A DNA stretch of 64,000 nucleotides from Actinomycetes bacterium (GCA_023458095.1 JAEXAS010000009.1:62001-126000), one strand, 5' to 3'. Shown: positions 26,839-35,804, counted from the stretch's first letter. Program-made: numbers and translations. The notes: generated by a model from the letters alone, not told the origin.

Positions 26839-28126
26839 GGGAGACCTCATTTCGGTAGTCGAGCTGCCCGCGCTGCTCGGGACGCAGCAGGGTCGCGGTC
26901 GCCGCACGAACCTGGTCGGCGGTGATCGCGGAAACCTCCTCCAGACGATGGTTGATCCGTTGCGGGTCGTCGTGCAGGGTGGCGTAGGCACTGATGAGAT
27001 CGGCACGGCTGTCGAAGCGGGCCAGACTGGTGAGCCACTCGCGACGGAACTGGGCCTTGGCTCGTGCCAATTCGGTGTCGGTGGGCCCCTGGGTGGCCAG
27101 GGCTTCAAGTTCAGCGGTGCTGAGGGCGAGTGCTTCGTCCAGCGGTGTTCCGGGGATGGCTCGCAGATGCAGCAGGCCCAGCGAGTTCCCGCCGATCAGG
27201 CCGAGAGCTTGGGCGCTGGCGGCAGCCGCGACGCGGCGGTCGCGCACGATGACCCGATGCAGGCGCGAAGTTTGGCCTTGTCCCAGGATGGCCAAGGCCA
27301 AGTCGGTGGCGTCGAATTCGGGGGTATCGCGGGGTGGCAGTCGCCAGGCGAAGTAGCTGGCCGCGGCAGGCACCGGGCTGTCGACGGTGACCTGCGGCAG
27401 CCCGGTCAGCGGCGCCAAGACAGCAGCCGCGACCCGGCGCCGCCGGGCTCCCCCGGGAATGGCCCCGAAGGCATGCAGAGCCTTGCGGAAACCGTCCTTG
27501 GGACTGACGTCGCCGACCAGGGTGAGCACCGCCCGCTGGGGCTGGTAGTGCTCGCGGAAGAAGGCGGCGGCGGCTTGGGCGTCGGCGGAGGCAAGATCGG
27601 CCGGGAGACCGATTGTGGTGTGTCCGTAGGGGTGGCCGGCTCCGAAGACGAGGTCGACCAATTGGGTCATGGCCTCGCCATAGGGGACGTTGTCGTAGCG
27701 CTGGCGCTTTTCCTCGGTCACGACTTCGCGCTGGGTGTCGACGCTGGCATCGGTGAGATGGTCGGCCAAAGAAGCGAGCCGGTCGGCCTCCATCCACAGC
27801 GCCAGGTCGATTGCCCCCACGGGAATGGTTTCGAAGTAGTTGGTGCGATCGAACCAGGTGGTGGCGTTGACCGAACCGCCCAGGTTCTGCAGTAGTTGCA
27901 GGTGTTCACCGGAGGCGACGTTGGCCGAACCGGAGAACATCAGATGCTCGAAAAGGTGGGCCCAACCGAACTCGCCCGGTGCTTCGTCGCGCGAGCCCAC
28001 GTCGTACCAGAGATTGACCGCCACGACCGGGACGCTGTGATCAGGGCTGACCACGACGCGTAGCCCGTTGGGCAGGTCTCGTTGGTGAATGGGGTAGTTG
28101 ACAACCTCGTCTTGCACATTGCCCAT
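26825..28126 (-). CDS. M16-family zinc metallopeptidase
   Basis: The 433-residue protein has the inverted zinc motif HLFEH at residues 57-61 (H-x-x-E-H), with a third glutamate ligand expected near residue 137 (EVVTEEKRQRYDN). This is the catalytic subunit of an M16B peptidase pair. Such enzymes process or degrade peptides, including leader peptides in some modification systems. The start is uncertain: ATG 28126 is used here, GTG 28117 and ATG 28162 are alternatives, and none has a strong ribosome binding site. A large inverted repeat just upstream could fold in the leader. The promoter region is shared with the divergent NifX-like gene. Confidence 0.87.
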   Translation of the reverse strand: MGNVQDEVVNYPIHQRDLPNGLRVVVSPDHSVPVVAVNLWYDVGSRDEAPGEFGWAHLFEHLMFSGSANVASGEHLQLLQNLGGSVNATTWFDRTNYFETIPVGAIDLALWMEADRLASLADHLTDASVDTQREVVTEEKRQRYDNVPYGEAMTQLVDLVFGAGHPYGHTTIGLPADLASADAQAAAAFFREHYQPQRAVLTLVGDVSPKDGFRKALHAFGAIPGGARRRRVAAAVLAPLTGLPQVTVDSPVPAAASYFAWRLPPRDTPEFDATDLALAILGQGQTSRLHRVIVRDRRVAAAASAQALGLIGGNSLGLLHLRAIPGTPLDEALALSTAELEALATQGPTDTELARAKAQFRREWLTSLARFDSRADLISAYATLHDDPQRINHRLEEVSAITADQVRAATATLLRPEQRGQLDYRNEVSHATA

Positions 28127-28136
28127 CTCATCACAC

Positions 28137-28176
28137 CGACCCGGCTCGATGCGCCGTTGCATCGAGACCGGGCCGG
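28137..28176. repeat. long imperfect inverted repeat at the 5' side of the M16 gene
   Basis: The core pairs CCGGCTCGATGC (28141-28152) with GCATCGAGACCGG (28159-28171), allowing one bulged A, with some further pairing outside. If the M16 gene starts at 28126 this lies in its leader. It could be an operator or an RNA hairpin. Confidence 0.5.
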
Positions 28177-28379
28177 ATTCGCTGTTCGCAGTGATGCGGC
28201 ACCATCACCTGCGAACCTCTGGTGAGGGGTGTTTCTTTCGTTGGCATGACCAGTATTGGCGGAGCCTGGGGGTCGAGGAAATGCGCAATCCTGCCGGTGA
28301 CAGGGATACGTAGCCCCGTAACCCCCTGGTCAACCCGACCTCACCTACCATGAGCACGTTCCCCAGTGAAGGAGTAGCG

Positions 28380-28769
28380 ATGATCGTGATGATCCCGGTG
28401 ACCGAGGACGGTCAGTCCGACAGCCGGTTCGGACGAGCGCATTCGGTGGCCGTTGTCGACGTGCAGGACGGCCAGATCGCCGACTGGCAGGTGCACGAGG
28501 TGGGCTGGGATGTTCAGCACGATCTGGTCGGGCACGGAGCCCACCATGCCAGCGTCATGCGGTTCTTCGTCGAGCACAAGATCGAGGCCATCGTGGTGGG
28601 GGACATGGGCCCCGGCATGGCCAAGATGGTGACCTCGGCGAAGATTCCGGCCTACAACACCACCTCAGGGGATGCGAAGGAGTCGGTGCTGGCTGCTTTG
28701 GCCGACCCGCAAGGTCATGCCTGGCAGCCTCCGGCCGATGGCGGAGAGCACGGCCTGCTGCAGGTGTGA
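28380..28769 (+). CDS. NifX/NifB-type iron-molybdenum cluster-binding domain protein
   Basis: The 129-residue single-domain protein fits the dinitrogenase cofactor-biosynthesis fold. An N-terminal strand IPVTEDG is followed by GRAHSVAVVDV, and a central glycine-rich stretch reads IVVGDMGPGMAKMV. Histidine-rich segments (HDLVGHGAHHA) could bind metal. No nitrogenase genes are near, and many non-fixing bacteria carry such stand-alone domains with unknown roles in metal-cluster handling. The ATG at 28380 follows GAAGGAG; the frame is open 10 codons further upstream. A strong terminator follows. Confidence 0.8.
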   Translation: MIVMIPVTEDGQSDSRFGRAHSVAVVDVQDGQIADWQVHEVGWDVQHDLVGHGAHHASVMRFFVEHKIEAIVVGDMGPGMAKMVTSAKIPAYNTTSGDAKESVLAALADPQGHAWQPPADGGEHGLLQV

Positions 28770-28779
28770 GCAGAAATTG

Positions 28780-28817
28780 AAGAACCCGCCCGGACGTGGT
28801 CCAGGCGGGTTCTTTGT
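28780..28817. terminator. bidirectional terminator between the NifX-like gene and tRNA-fMet
   Basis: An 11-base-pair perfect stem pairs AAGAACCCGCC (28780-28790) with GGCGGGTTCTT (28804-28814), with extra GGAC/GTCC pairing inside. On the plus strand TTTGTTTGG follows, on the minus strand CAATTTCT. It can serve both converging transcripts. Confidence 0.85.
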
Positions 28818-28818
28818 T

Positions 28819-28895
28819 TGGTAGCGGGGACAGGATTTGAACCTGTGACCTCTGGGTTATGAGCCCAGCGAGCTACCGAACTGCTCCACCCCGCG
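28819..28895 (-). tRNA. initiator tRNA-Met (anticodon CAT)
   Basis: A 77-base cloverleaf is read on the minus strand, starting CGCGGGG and ending with an encoded CCA. The anticodon stem carries three consecutive G-C pairs (GGGCTCATAACCC), and the first and 72nd bases cannot form a Watson-Crick pair (C1 opposite U72). Both are identity marks of initiator tRNA. The T loop reads GTTCAAATC. Confidence 0.97.
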
Positions 28896-29056
28896 TCGCG
28901 AAGAGCAGACTACGTCACCAGCCCTCGGATCCCAAATCGAAGCACGCCGTTGGCGGCTGAGAGTGTGGTGAAAACCAGTGCCGAGGAGCTTCAGCCCACT
29001 CCGATAGACTCGCTGCGCTTCCTCGGGAGTCGAGGAACCGGATACGTGGAGGTCAG

Positions 29057-30562
29057 ATGGGTTTCACACGGCTGAGGACGTTGGCGATCGTCGTGGCGGT
29101 CAGCTTAGGACTGACGAGTTGCGGGGTCAGCGGCCCGGGGAGCAGTAGTGAACCGACGACCACCCTGGTGGTGGGTGCCACCTGGGAACCACCGGCGATG
29201 GACCCCTGGCGGGACACGCAGGCGGCCATCCCGCTGGTGTTGTTGTACAACGTCTACGAAACCTTGGTGAAGGTGGACGCCGAGGGCCAGCTCAAGCCGC
29301 TGCTGGCTCAGGCCTGGGAGCTCAGCCCCGACCGGCTCACCTACACCTTCCACCTCAACCCTGCCGCGAAATTCGCCTCTGGTAAGCCGGTCGACTCGGC
29401 GGCCGTTGTGGCCAACATCAACCGGTTGAAGTCCGACACGACGCTCAGCAAGACTTTGGCCGCCCAGGTGGCGATCATGAAGTCGGCCACCGTGGTGAAC
29501 AATCTCGAGGTCGCCATCACCTTGACCAGGCCGTCGACGATGTGGCTGTACGAGATGAGTTCCACTTTGGGCATGATGCTGGATCCGTCGTTCACCGGTG
29601 ATCTGAAGTCCGCCACCGCCGGTTCGGGGCCTTACCAATTCTCCGAACACGCCAAGGGGCAAAGCGTCACCTTGACGAAGAACCCCAGCTATTGGGGGAC
29701 GCCGGCCCGCTTCGACGCGGTCGAGTTCCGCTACTACACCGATCCGAATGCCATGAACGCAGCCATGTTGTCCGGAGATCTGGACATCATTTCCAATCTG
29801 CAGGCTCCAGACACCCTCAGCCAGTACAGCGACCCCAGCCGCTTCACGGTGATCGACGGCACCACCAACGGCGAAGTGGTGCTGGGCATGAACCAGAGCG
29901 TGAAGGCATTGAGCAACCTCAAGGTGCGCCAAGCCCTCACCCAGGCCATCGACCGCAAGGCGCTGCTCAAGACCGTCTGGAACGGCAAGGGCACTCTGAT
30001 CGGATCGATGACCGTGCCCACCGATCCGTGGTACACCGACCTCAGCGGCACCAATCCCTACAACCCGGCCAATGCCAAAGCTCTGCTGGCCAAGGCCGGC
30101 TACGGCAAGGGTCTGAAGCTGCGGCTGCGGGTGCCGAATGTGCCCTACGCGGCGAAGTCGGCGCAGTTCGTGGCCAGCCAACTTCGCGATGTCGGAGTTC
30201 AGGTGAAGATCGAAGAACTCGACTCCCAACGGTGGTACGCGGAGGTCTTCCAACAGGGCGACTATGACCTGACGATCGTCGCCCATGTGGAGCCTCGTGA
30301 CCTGGGCAAGTTCGCTGATCCCACCTATTACTGGCACTACAACTCGCCGAAGTTCCAGGCGCTCTATGCCGCCGCTGACGCAGCCCCCGGGGACGATGCG
30401 GTTGCCAAGATGCGGGGTGCTGCCGCCTACCTGGCCCAGGACTGCGCTGCGATCTGGCTGTTCGCGATGCCCAATCTGGTGATCACCAAGAACACCATCA
30501 GCGGGGTGCCCACGAATGCGTCCAGCCTGAGCTTTGACCTCACCACGATCGCCAGTAGGTAG
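29057..30562 (+). CDS. ABC transporter substrate-binding lipoprotein (family 5)
   Basis: The 501-residue product opens with a lipoprotein signal ending in LTSC (cysteine near residue 22), so it is anchored outside the membrane. The mature protein is a family 5 solute-binding protein, with the typical ATWEPPAMDP start and the VRQALTQAIDRKALL helix. Family members bind oligopeptides, dipeptides, nickel or other small molecules; the ligand cannot be told from the sequence. A 7-base inverted repeat (TTCCTCG/CGAGGAA at 29019-29037) lies in front and could be an operator. It heads a five-gene transporter operon. Confidence 0.88.
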   Translation: MGFTRLRTLAIVVAVSLGLTSCGVSGPGSSSEPTTTLVVGATWEPPAMDPWRDTQAAIPLVLLYNVYETLVKVDAEGQLKPLLAQAWELSPDRLTYTFHLNPAAKFASGKPVDSAAVVANINRLKSDTTLSKTLAAQVAIMKSATVVNNLEVAITLTRPSTMWLYEMSSTLGMMLDPSFTGDLKSATAGSGPYQFSEHAKGQSVTLTKNPSYWGTPARFDAVEFRYYTDPNAMNAAMLSGDLDIISNLQAPDTLSQYSDPSRFTVIDGTTNGEVVLGMNQSVKALSNLKVRQALTQAIDRKALLKTVWNGKGTLIGSMTVPTDPWYTDLSGTNPYNPANAKALLAKAGYGKGLKLRLRVPNVPYAAKSAQFVASQLRDVGVQVKIEELDSQRWYAEVFQQGDYDLTIVAHVEPRDLGKFADPTYYWHYNSPKFQALYAAADAAPGDDAVAKMRGAAAYLAQDCAAIWLFAMPNLVITKNTISGVPTNASSLSFDLTTIASR

Positions 30563-30578
30563 GTCGGGCCCGGCTGAG

Positions 30579-31541
30579 ATGAGTCTGGCTCGACAGGTCG
30601 CTCGACGCCTGAGTGTTTTCGCGATCACGCTGCTGGGATCCTCCGTGGTGGTCTTCGCCATCACCATGGCGCTGCCCGGCGACGTCGCCCAAACCTTGCT
30701 TGGCACCGAGGCGACCCCAGAAGCCCTCGCGCAGCTTCGTGCCCAAATGGGCCTGGATCGACCCTGGCTGGTGCAATACCTGGACTGGATGGGGGGCATG
30801 CTCACTGGCGACTTCGGGGTGTCGCATCTCAGCGGTGACTCGGTGCTGTCGTTGATCGGTCCGCGGCTGGCGGTGACGCTGTGGCTGGTCGGCTTCGCCA
30901 TGGTGCTCTCGCTGCTCATCGCGGTGCCCTCGGGCATGCTGGCTGCCCTGAAACGTCGTTCCTGGCAGGGAGTGACTGTCAGTGCCTCGGCTCAGGTGGG
31001 TATGGCGATCCCGGTGTTCTGGGGCGGCATTCTGCTGGTGATGGTGTTCGCCGTGTGGCTGCGCTGGTTGCCGGCCAATGGCTATGTGTCGTTGCTGAAG
31101 AACCCCGCCTCCTGGGCTCAGCATCTGATCCTTCCGGTCGTGACGCTGTCGCTGGTTCAGGCTGCGATCCTGACCCGCTATGTGCGATCGGCCTTCCTGG
31201 AGGTGCTCAGTGAGGACTACTACCGCACGGCGCGGTCGGTGGGCTGGACGCCGATGCGGGCCTTGCTGCGTCACGGCCTGCGCAATGTCGCGATCTCTTT
31301 GGTAACGGTGCTGGGACTCCAGATCTCGGCTGTGCTGGTGGGTGCCATCGTGGTCGAGAGCGTGTTCACCCTGCCCGGCTTGGGCTCGCTGCTGCTGACC
31401 GCGGTGTTCCAACGCGATGTGATGGTCGTCCAGGGCACCGTGATGTTCTTGGTCTTCGCGGTGCTGCTGCTCAGCGCCATCGTCGATCTGAGCTATCTGC
31501 TCATCGACCCTCGGCAGCGCTCCGGTGGAGGCACCTCATGA
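30579..31541 (+). CDS. ABC transporter permease (DppB-type)
   Basis: The 320-residue membrane protein begins with the DppB/OppB hallmark stretch ending in ALPGDVAQTLLG, has about six transmembrane helices, and carries the cytoplasmic coupling loop YYRTARSVGWTPMRALLRHGLRN. The ATG at 30579 lies 16 bases past the binding-protein stop, so the upstream in-frame extension is not needed. It should form the transmembrane heterodimer with the next gene. The 3' end overlaps that gene by 4 bases (ATGA). Confidence 0.9.
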   Translation: MSLARQVARRLSVFAITLLGSSVVVFAITMALPGDVAQTLLGTEATPEALAQLRAQMGLDRPWLVQYLDWMGGMLTGDFGVSHLSGDSVLSLIGPRLAVTLWLVGFAMVLSLLIAVPSGMLAALKRRSWQGVTVSASAQVGMAIPVFWGGILLVMVFAVWLRWLPANGYVSLLKNPASWAQHLILPVVTLSLVQAAILTRYVRSAFLEVLSEDYYRTARSVGWTPMRALLRHGLRNVAISLVTVLGLQISAVLVGAIVVESVFTLPGLGSLLLTAVFQRDVMVVQGTVMFLVFAVLLLSAIVDLSYLLIDPRQRSGGGTS

Positions 31542-32350
31542 AGAGAGTGCAGCTGATCGCCGGGGTGGTCCTGGTGGCCGTGGTCGTGCTGGTCGCGGTG
31601 GTGTCGGTGTTCTGGACGCCCTTCGACCCGGTCCAGGTGGTGCCGACCGACCGGCTGGCGCCGCCGGGTTGGCCGCATCTGTTGGGGACCGACGGTTTTG
31701 GCATCGACATTCTCAGCCGCCTCATGGTGGGGGCTCGCACCACGGTGGTCGTGGGCATCATCTCGGTGGGGCTGGCCGTGGTCGTCGGCGTCCCGATGGG
31801 GATGCTGGCTGGTCAGAGCGGCGGCTGGATCGATGAGGTCGTCATGCGCACCTTTGATGTGGTCTATGCGCTGCCCGCATTGCTGTTGGCCATGCTGCTG
31901 GCTGCGGTGTTCGGCGCCTCCACCCTCACCGCGATGATCGCGATCGGGGTGGCGACGATTCCCGCGGTTGCCCGCGTGGCGCGGGCCGGGACCAAACAGG
32001 TGATGGCCACCGATTTCGTGCTGGCGGCTCGGGTTTCGGGCACCTCGCGCTGGGGAGTGGCGCGACGCCATGTGCTGCCCAATATCGCCCCGGTGATCGG
32101 AGTGCAGGCCTCGGTGGGATTCGCCCTGGCGATTCTGGCCGAGGCGGCCCTGTCCTACCTCGGCCTGGCGACCCCACGGCCCACTCCGACCTGGGGCAAT
32201 ATGCTGCGCGACGCCCAGCAGTACCTTTTCGTGATGCCGATCCAAGCTCTCTGGCCAGGGCTGGCGATCGCGGTGGCCGTGTTGGGCTTCAACCTGCTGG
32301 GCGACGGGCTGCGCGACTATCTGGATCCACGCCTGCGGGAGCTGTCATGA
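31538..32350 (+). CDS. ABC transporter permease (DppC-type)
   Basis: The 270-residue membrane protein has the DppC layout: one N-terminal helix, the conserved HLLGTDGFGIDILSRL-like segment, then five more helices and a coupling loop ending GVARRHVLPNIAPV. The typical C-terminal stretch ALWPGLAIAVAVLGFNLLGDGLRD is present. Four-base overlaps on both sides (ATGA) show translational coupling with the other permease and the first ATPase. Confidence 0.9.
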   Translation: MKRVQLIAGVVLVAVVVLVAVVSVFWTPFDPVQVVPTDRLAPPGWPHLLGTDGFGIDILSRLMVGARTTVVVGIISVGLAVVVGVPMGMLAGQSGGWIDEVVMRTFDVVYALPALLLAMLLAAVFGASTLTAMIAIGVATIPAVARVARAGTKQVMATDFVLAARVSGTSRWGVARRHVLPNIAPVIGVQASVGFALAILAEAALSYLGLATPRPTPTWGNMLRDAQQYLFVMPIQALWPGLAIAVAVLGFNLLGDGLRDYLDPRLRELS

Positions 32351-33186
32351 GTCTGTTGGAGGTGCAGAACCTCAGCGTGCGCTTCGGCCGGCGTCCACCG
32401 GCGGTGACCGAGGTGTCGTTCCACCTGGACGCCGGGGAGCGGCTGGGGGTCATCGGTGAGTCCGGATCCGGCAAGACGGTGACCGCCTTGGCGGTGATGG
32501 GCCTGCTGGCCGAGAACGCCGAGCTGAGCGGCAGTATCGACCTGGCTGGGCATCGAATCACGACGCTGTCCGAACGGGAGCTGGCCCGTCTGCGCGGCGA
32601 CCTGGTCACCATGGTGTTTCAGGAGCCGATGACGGCCTTGGATCCGACCATGCCGGTGGGCCGCCAGGTGGCCGAAACCTTGCTGCTGCATTCAGCGATC
32701 GAGCATCGCTTGGCGCGTCGACGGGTGATCGAATTGCTGGCCGAGGTGGGCCTGTCCGATCCGCAACGGGTGGCGGCGTCCTTCCCGCACCAGCTCTCCG
32801 GCGGGCAGCGCCAACGCGCCGTACTCGCCATGGCGTTGATCAACAGCCCCGAGCTGGTGATCTGCGACGAACCGACCACCGCCTTGGATGTCACCGTGCA
32901 GGCCCAGGTCTTGACCAAACTCGATCAGATCCTCACCGCCAGCGGGGCCGCCTGCCTGTTCATCAGCCACGATCTGGCGGTGGTCTCGCAACTGTGCGAC
33001 CGGGTCCTGGTGATGCTGGACGGACGCGTCGTGGAGCGCGGCACCGTCGATGAGTTGTTCCGTGCCCCGCAGCACCCCTACACCCGTGGTCTGGTCGCCG
33101 CGGCGAGTCTGGAGCGAATCGAGCCGGGCCAGCGCCTGCCGACCGTGGCCGACTTCACCGCCACCGAGCCGAGGCAGGAGGGGTGA
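32347..33186 (+). CDS. ABC transporter ATP-binding protein (DppD-type)
   Basis: The 279-residue ATPase has Walker A GESGSGKT, the signature LSGGQRQRAVLAMAL, Walker B ELVICDEPTTALD and the switch histidine in FISHDLAVV. The C-terminal oligopeptide-type extension ends HPYTRGLVAAASLERIEPG. It pairs with the following ATPase to power the transporter. The start overlaps the upstream permease by 4 bases. Confidence 0.92.
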   Translation: MSLLEVQNLSVRFGRRPPAVTEVSFHLDAGERLGVIGESGSGKTVTALAVMGLLAENAELSGSIDLAGHRITTLSERELARLRGDLVTMVFQEPMTALDPTMPVGRQVAETLLLHSAIEHRLARRRVIELLAEVGLSDPQRVAASFPHQLSGGQRQRAVLAMALINSPELVICDEPTTALDVTVQAQVLTKLDQILTASGAACLFISHDLAVVSQLCDRVLVMLDGRVVERGTVDELFRAPQHPYTRGLVAAASLERIEPGQRLPTVADFTATEPRQEG

Positions 33187-33989
33187 TGGAACAGTCGAAT
33201 CGCGTGCCGCTGTATCGTGCCGAAGCTGTGACCCGCCGGTTCGTGCAGCGGGATCGCGAGGTGCTGGCCGTCGACGGAGTCGAGCTGATGGTGCCGCGCG
33301 GCGGACGCTTGGGCATCGTGGGGGAGTCCGGATCGGGGAAGACCACCCTGATCCGCATGCTCGCCGCCCTGGACCGTCCCGACAGCGGACGCATCTGGTT
33401 CGACGGCCGCGACATCACCGCACTGCGCGAACGCGAACTGGGCTTCCTGCGCGCCTCGGTGCAACTGGTCTTCCAGGATCCGCGCTCATCACTGAACCCT
33501 CGAATGCGGGTGGGCGACATCATCACCGAGCCGCTGCGCTCCCGGCTGGTGCGCCGCCAACTGGACACCGGCCTGTCGGCATCGCAACGGCTGGCCGAAG
33601 TCCTGGCGGCCGTCGGGCTGCCGTCCGATTCCGCTGATCGCTTCCCGCATGAGTTCTCCGGGGGCCAACGCCAGCGGATCGCCATCGCACGCGCTTTGGC
33701 GCCCCGTCCGGAGGTGCTGATCGCCGACGAGCCGGTCTCGGCGCTGGATGTCTCGGTGCGCGCCCAGGTGCTCAATCTGCTCTCTGACTTGGCCCAAGAG
33801 TCCGGGCTGACGCTGATCGTGGTCAGCCACGATCTGCTGGTGGTGCGGCATCTGTGCGACCACCTGGTGGTCATGCACAACGGACGCATCGTCGAATCCG
33901 GACCCACAGCCCAGGTGTATGAGCATCCCCAACAGGCCTACACCCGCGATCTGCTGGCCGCAGTGCCCCGCATCCAACTGAAGCAGTAA
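33186..33989 (+). CDS. ABC transporter ATP-binding protein (DppF-type)
   Basis: The 267-residue ATPase has Walker A GESGSGKT, signature FSGGQRQRIAIARAL, Walker B EVLIADEPVSALD and the switch histidine in VVSHDLLVV. The C-terminus carries the usual HPQQAYTRDLLAAVP tail. The ATG at 33186 follows AGGAGG by 4 bases; a GTG one codon earlier (33183) overlaps the previous stop and is also possible. It is the last gene of the transporter operon; only 14 bases separate it from the convergent hisN stop, and no terminator is visible between them. Confidence 0.9.
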   Translation: MEQSNRVPLYRAEAVTRRFVQRDREVLAVDGVELMVPRGGRLGIVGESGSGKTTLIRMLAALDRPDSGRIWFDGRDITALRERELGFLRASVQLVFQDPRSSLNPRMRVGDIITEPLRSRLVRRQLDTGLSASQRLAEVLAAVGLPSDSADRFPHEFSGGQRQRIAIARALAPRPEVLIADEPVSALDVSVRAQVLNLLSDLAQESGLTLIVVSHDLLVVRHLCDHLVVMHNGRIVESGPTAQVYEHPQQAYTRDLLAAVPRIQLKQ

Positions 33990-34003
33990 TCCGACCCGAA
34001 CGG

Positions 34004-34795
34004 TCAGCTCAGGCGGAGCCGATCCACGATGTCTTCCTGCAGTTGGCCGTTGGTCGCGATCGCGCCCGGACCGGCCACACCGGGATCACCATTGAGGTTG
34101 GTGAAGCTGCCGCCGGCCTCGGTGACCACGATCGACACTGCTGCCATGTCGTGCAAGGCGAGTTCGGGTTCGGTGGCCAGATCGACGGCCCCCTCGGCCA
34201 CCAGCATGTAGCTCCAGAAGTCCCCGAAAGCGCGGGTTCGCCAGCAGTCCCGCAACAGGTCCACGAACTGCTGCCCGCGTCCGCAGTCCACCCAGCCGTC
34301 CACCGAGGAATAGGACAGGCTGGCATCCCCCACATCGGTAACCCGGGAGACTCGGCAGCGCGAATTCTGCAGCAGGCTTCGGCCGGTGAACGCCCCGCCG
34401 CCCTTGCTCGCCCACCACCGTCGCGACAGAGCCGGGGCCGAGACCACGCCCACCACGACCTCGTCGCCCTCCATCAGGGCGATGAGCGTCGCCCACACCG
34501 GTACGCCGCGCACATAGTTCGCCGTCCCGTCGATCGGGTCGATGATCCAGCGGCGCGGGCCCCAGCCGGAATCGGCGCGCTCCTCGCCATGCACGGCATC
34601 GCGCGGACGGGTCCGCGACAGGCTGGTGCGGATGGCGTCCTCGACCGCGGTATCGGCATCGCTGACCGGGGTCAGATCGGGTTTGGAGGAGACCACGAGA
34701 TCGGCGGCCTTGAAACGCGCCATCGTGATCGCATCGGCCTGATCGGCAAGCACGTGCGCGAGTCTCAGGTCGTCCATCCAGGATTGCTCAGCCAT
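34004..34795 (-). CDS. hisN: histidinol-phosphatase, inositol monophosphatase type
   Basis: The 263-residue enzyme has the Mg2+-dependent phosphatase signatures of the inositol monophosphatase superfamily: HGEER, WIIDPIDGTANYVRG with catalytic Asp residues, and the C-terminal ALHDMAAVSIVVTEAGG. Actinobacterial members in this position, next to rsgA and aroA, are the HisN histidinol-phosphatases that finish histidine synthesis. Another sugar-phosphate substrate cannot be excluded. The ATG at 34795 is chosen because a TAGATT box lies 7 bases upstream; the longer frame to 34990 runs inside rsgA. Confidence 0.85.
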   Translation of the reverse strand: MAEQSWMDDLRLAHVLADQADAITMARFKAADLVVSSKPDLTPVSDADTAVEDAIRTSLSRTRPRDAVHGEERADSGWGPRRWIIDPIDGTANYVRGVPVWATLIALMEGDEVVVGVVSAPALSRRWWASKGGGAFTGRSLLQNSRCRVSRVTDVGDASLSYSSVDGWVDCGRGQQFVDLLRDCWRTRAFGDFWSYMLVAEGAVDLATEPELALHDMAAVSIVVTEAGGSFTNLNGDPGVAGPGAIATNGQLQEDIVDRLRLS

Positions 34796-34802
34796 GGTCC
34801 TC

Positions 34803-34808
34803 AATCTA
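34803..34808 (-). promoter_or_regulatory. probable -10 box of hisN (leaderless)
   Basis: TAGATT on the minus strand ends 7 bases before the hisN ATG and overlaps the rsgA stop codon (34806-34808). It would allow hisN to be transcribed separately from rsgA with no leader. Confidence 0.45.
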
Positions 34809-35804
34809 TCCGAACGCGCGTTCCATCCTTCGGAACGACTCCAGCCGCTCGACCGGCAACTTACCCTCCGCGACCGCCTGGTCCAGACCGCACTCGGCGG
34901 CCTCGGAATCATGGTGACAGCCACGCGCGCAGTTGCCGATGAACTCAGCCAGATCGGGAAAGGCCGCCACGAAGGAATCCGGGGTGACATGGCTCAATCC
35001 GAACGAGCGCACGCCCGGGGTGTCGATCACCCAACCACCGGACGGCAACTCCAGCGCCACCGCACTGGTGGAGGTGTGCCGTCCGCGCCCGGTGACCTCG
35101 TTGACTACGCCGGTAGCGCGCTCCACTCCCGGAATCAGGGCATTCACCAAGGTGGACTTGCCGACTCCGGAATGGCCGACCAGCACACTGCGGTGGCCGG
35201 CCAGGGCCGCTTCGAGTTCGGTCAGATCCGAACCGGGCTCCACCGCGACCACCTTCAAGCCCAACGGACGGTAGGTGGCCATCAACCCGTCCGGCGCGGC
35301 CAGGTCGGCCTTGGTGAGCACCAGCAGCGGATCCAGGCCGGCGTCGTAGGCGGCCACCAGGATTCGGTCGATCATGCCCACTCGGGGCGGCGGATCGGCC
35401 AGTGCGGCCACGATCGCGAGTTGATCGGCATTGGCCACGATGGGGCGTTCGTAGGGATCGTCGTCATCGGCGGTGCGACGCAGCACGGTGCTGCGCTCAG
35501 CCACCGAGACGATGCGGGCCAAGGCGTCCTCGCCACCGCCAGTGTCGCCCACCAGCCGCACCTCGTCGCCGACGATGACCGCCCCGCGCGGCAAGCTGCG
35601 GGCTTTGATCGCGGTCACCTGCTCGGATTGTCCCTCGATACGGCAGCGAAAACGGCCACGGTCGACACCGACCACCAGGGCGCTGATCGCGTCGTCGTAG
35701 CTGGGTCGGTCCTTGGTTCGAGGCCGGCTGCGGCGCCGCGCCCCGGCGCGATCAAAACCGGCGTGCGGATCGTCGGTGATGGACTGCGAGACCCGGCGGC
35801 TCAC
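34806..35804 (-). CDS. rsgA: ribosome biogenesis GTPase RsgA
   Basis: The 332-residue protein has the circularly permuted GTPase motif order of RsgA: LTKADL (G4) precedes GHSGVGKSTLVNAL (G1) and DTPGVRSFG (G3). An N-terminal OB-like domain comes first, and a C-terminal zinc site follows in CARGCHHDSEAAECG. RsgA acts late in 30S subunit maturation. The GTG at 35804 overlaps the aroA stop as GTGA and has AGGGG upstream, so it is preferred over an ATG at 35831 inside aroA. The gene order aroA-rsgA-hisN is typical of actinobacteria. Confidence 0.92.
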   Translation of the reverse strand: MSRRVSQSITDDPHAGFDRAGARRRSRPRTKDRPSYDDAISALVVGVDRGRFRCRIEGQSEQVTAIKARSLPRGAVIVGDEVRLVGDTGGGEDALARIVSVAERSTVLRRTADDDDPYERPIVANADQLAIVAALADPPPRVGMIDRILVAAYDAGLDPLLVLTKADLAAPDGLMATYRPLGLKVVAVEPGSDLTELEAALAGHRSVLVGHSGVGKSTLVNALIPGVERATGVVNEVTGRGRHTSTSAVALELPSGGWVIDTPGVRSFGLSHVTPDSFVAAFPDLAEFIGNCARGCHHDSEAAECGLDQAVAEGKLPVERLESFRRMERAFG

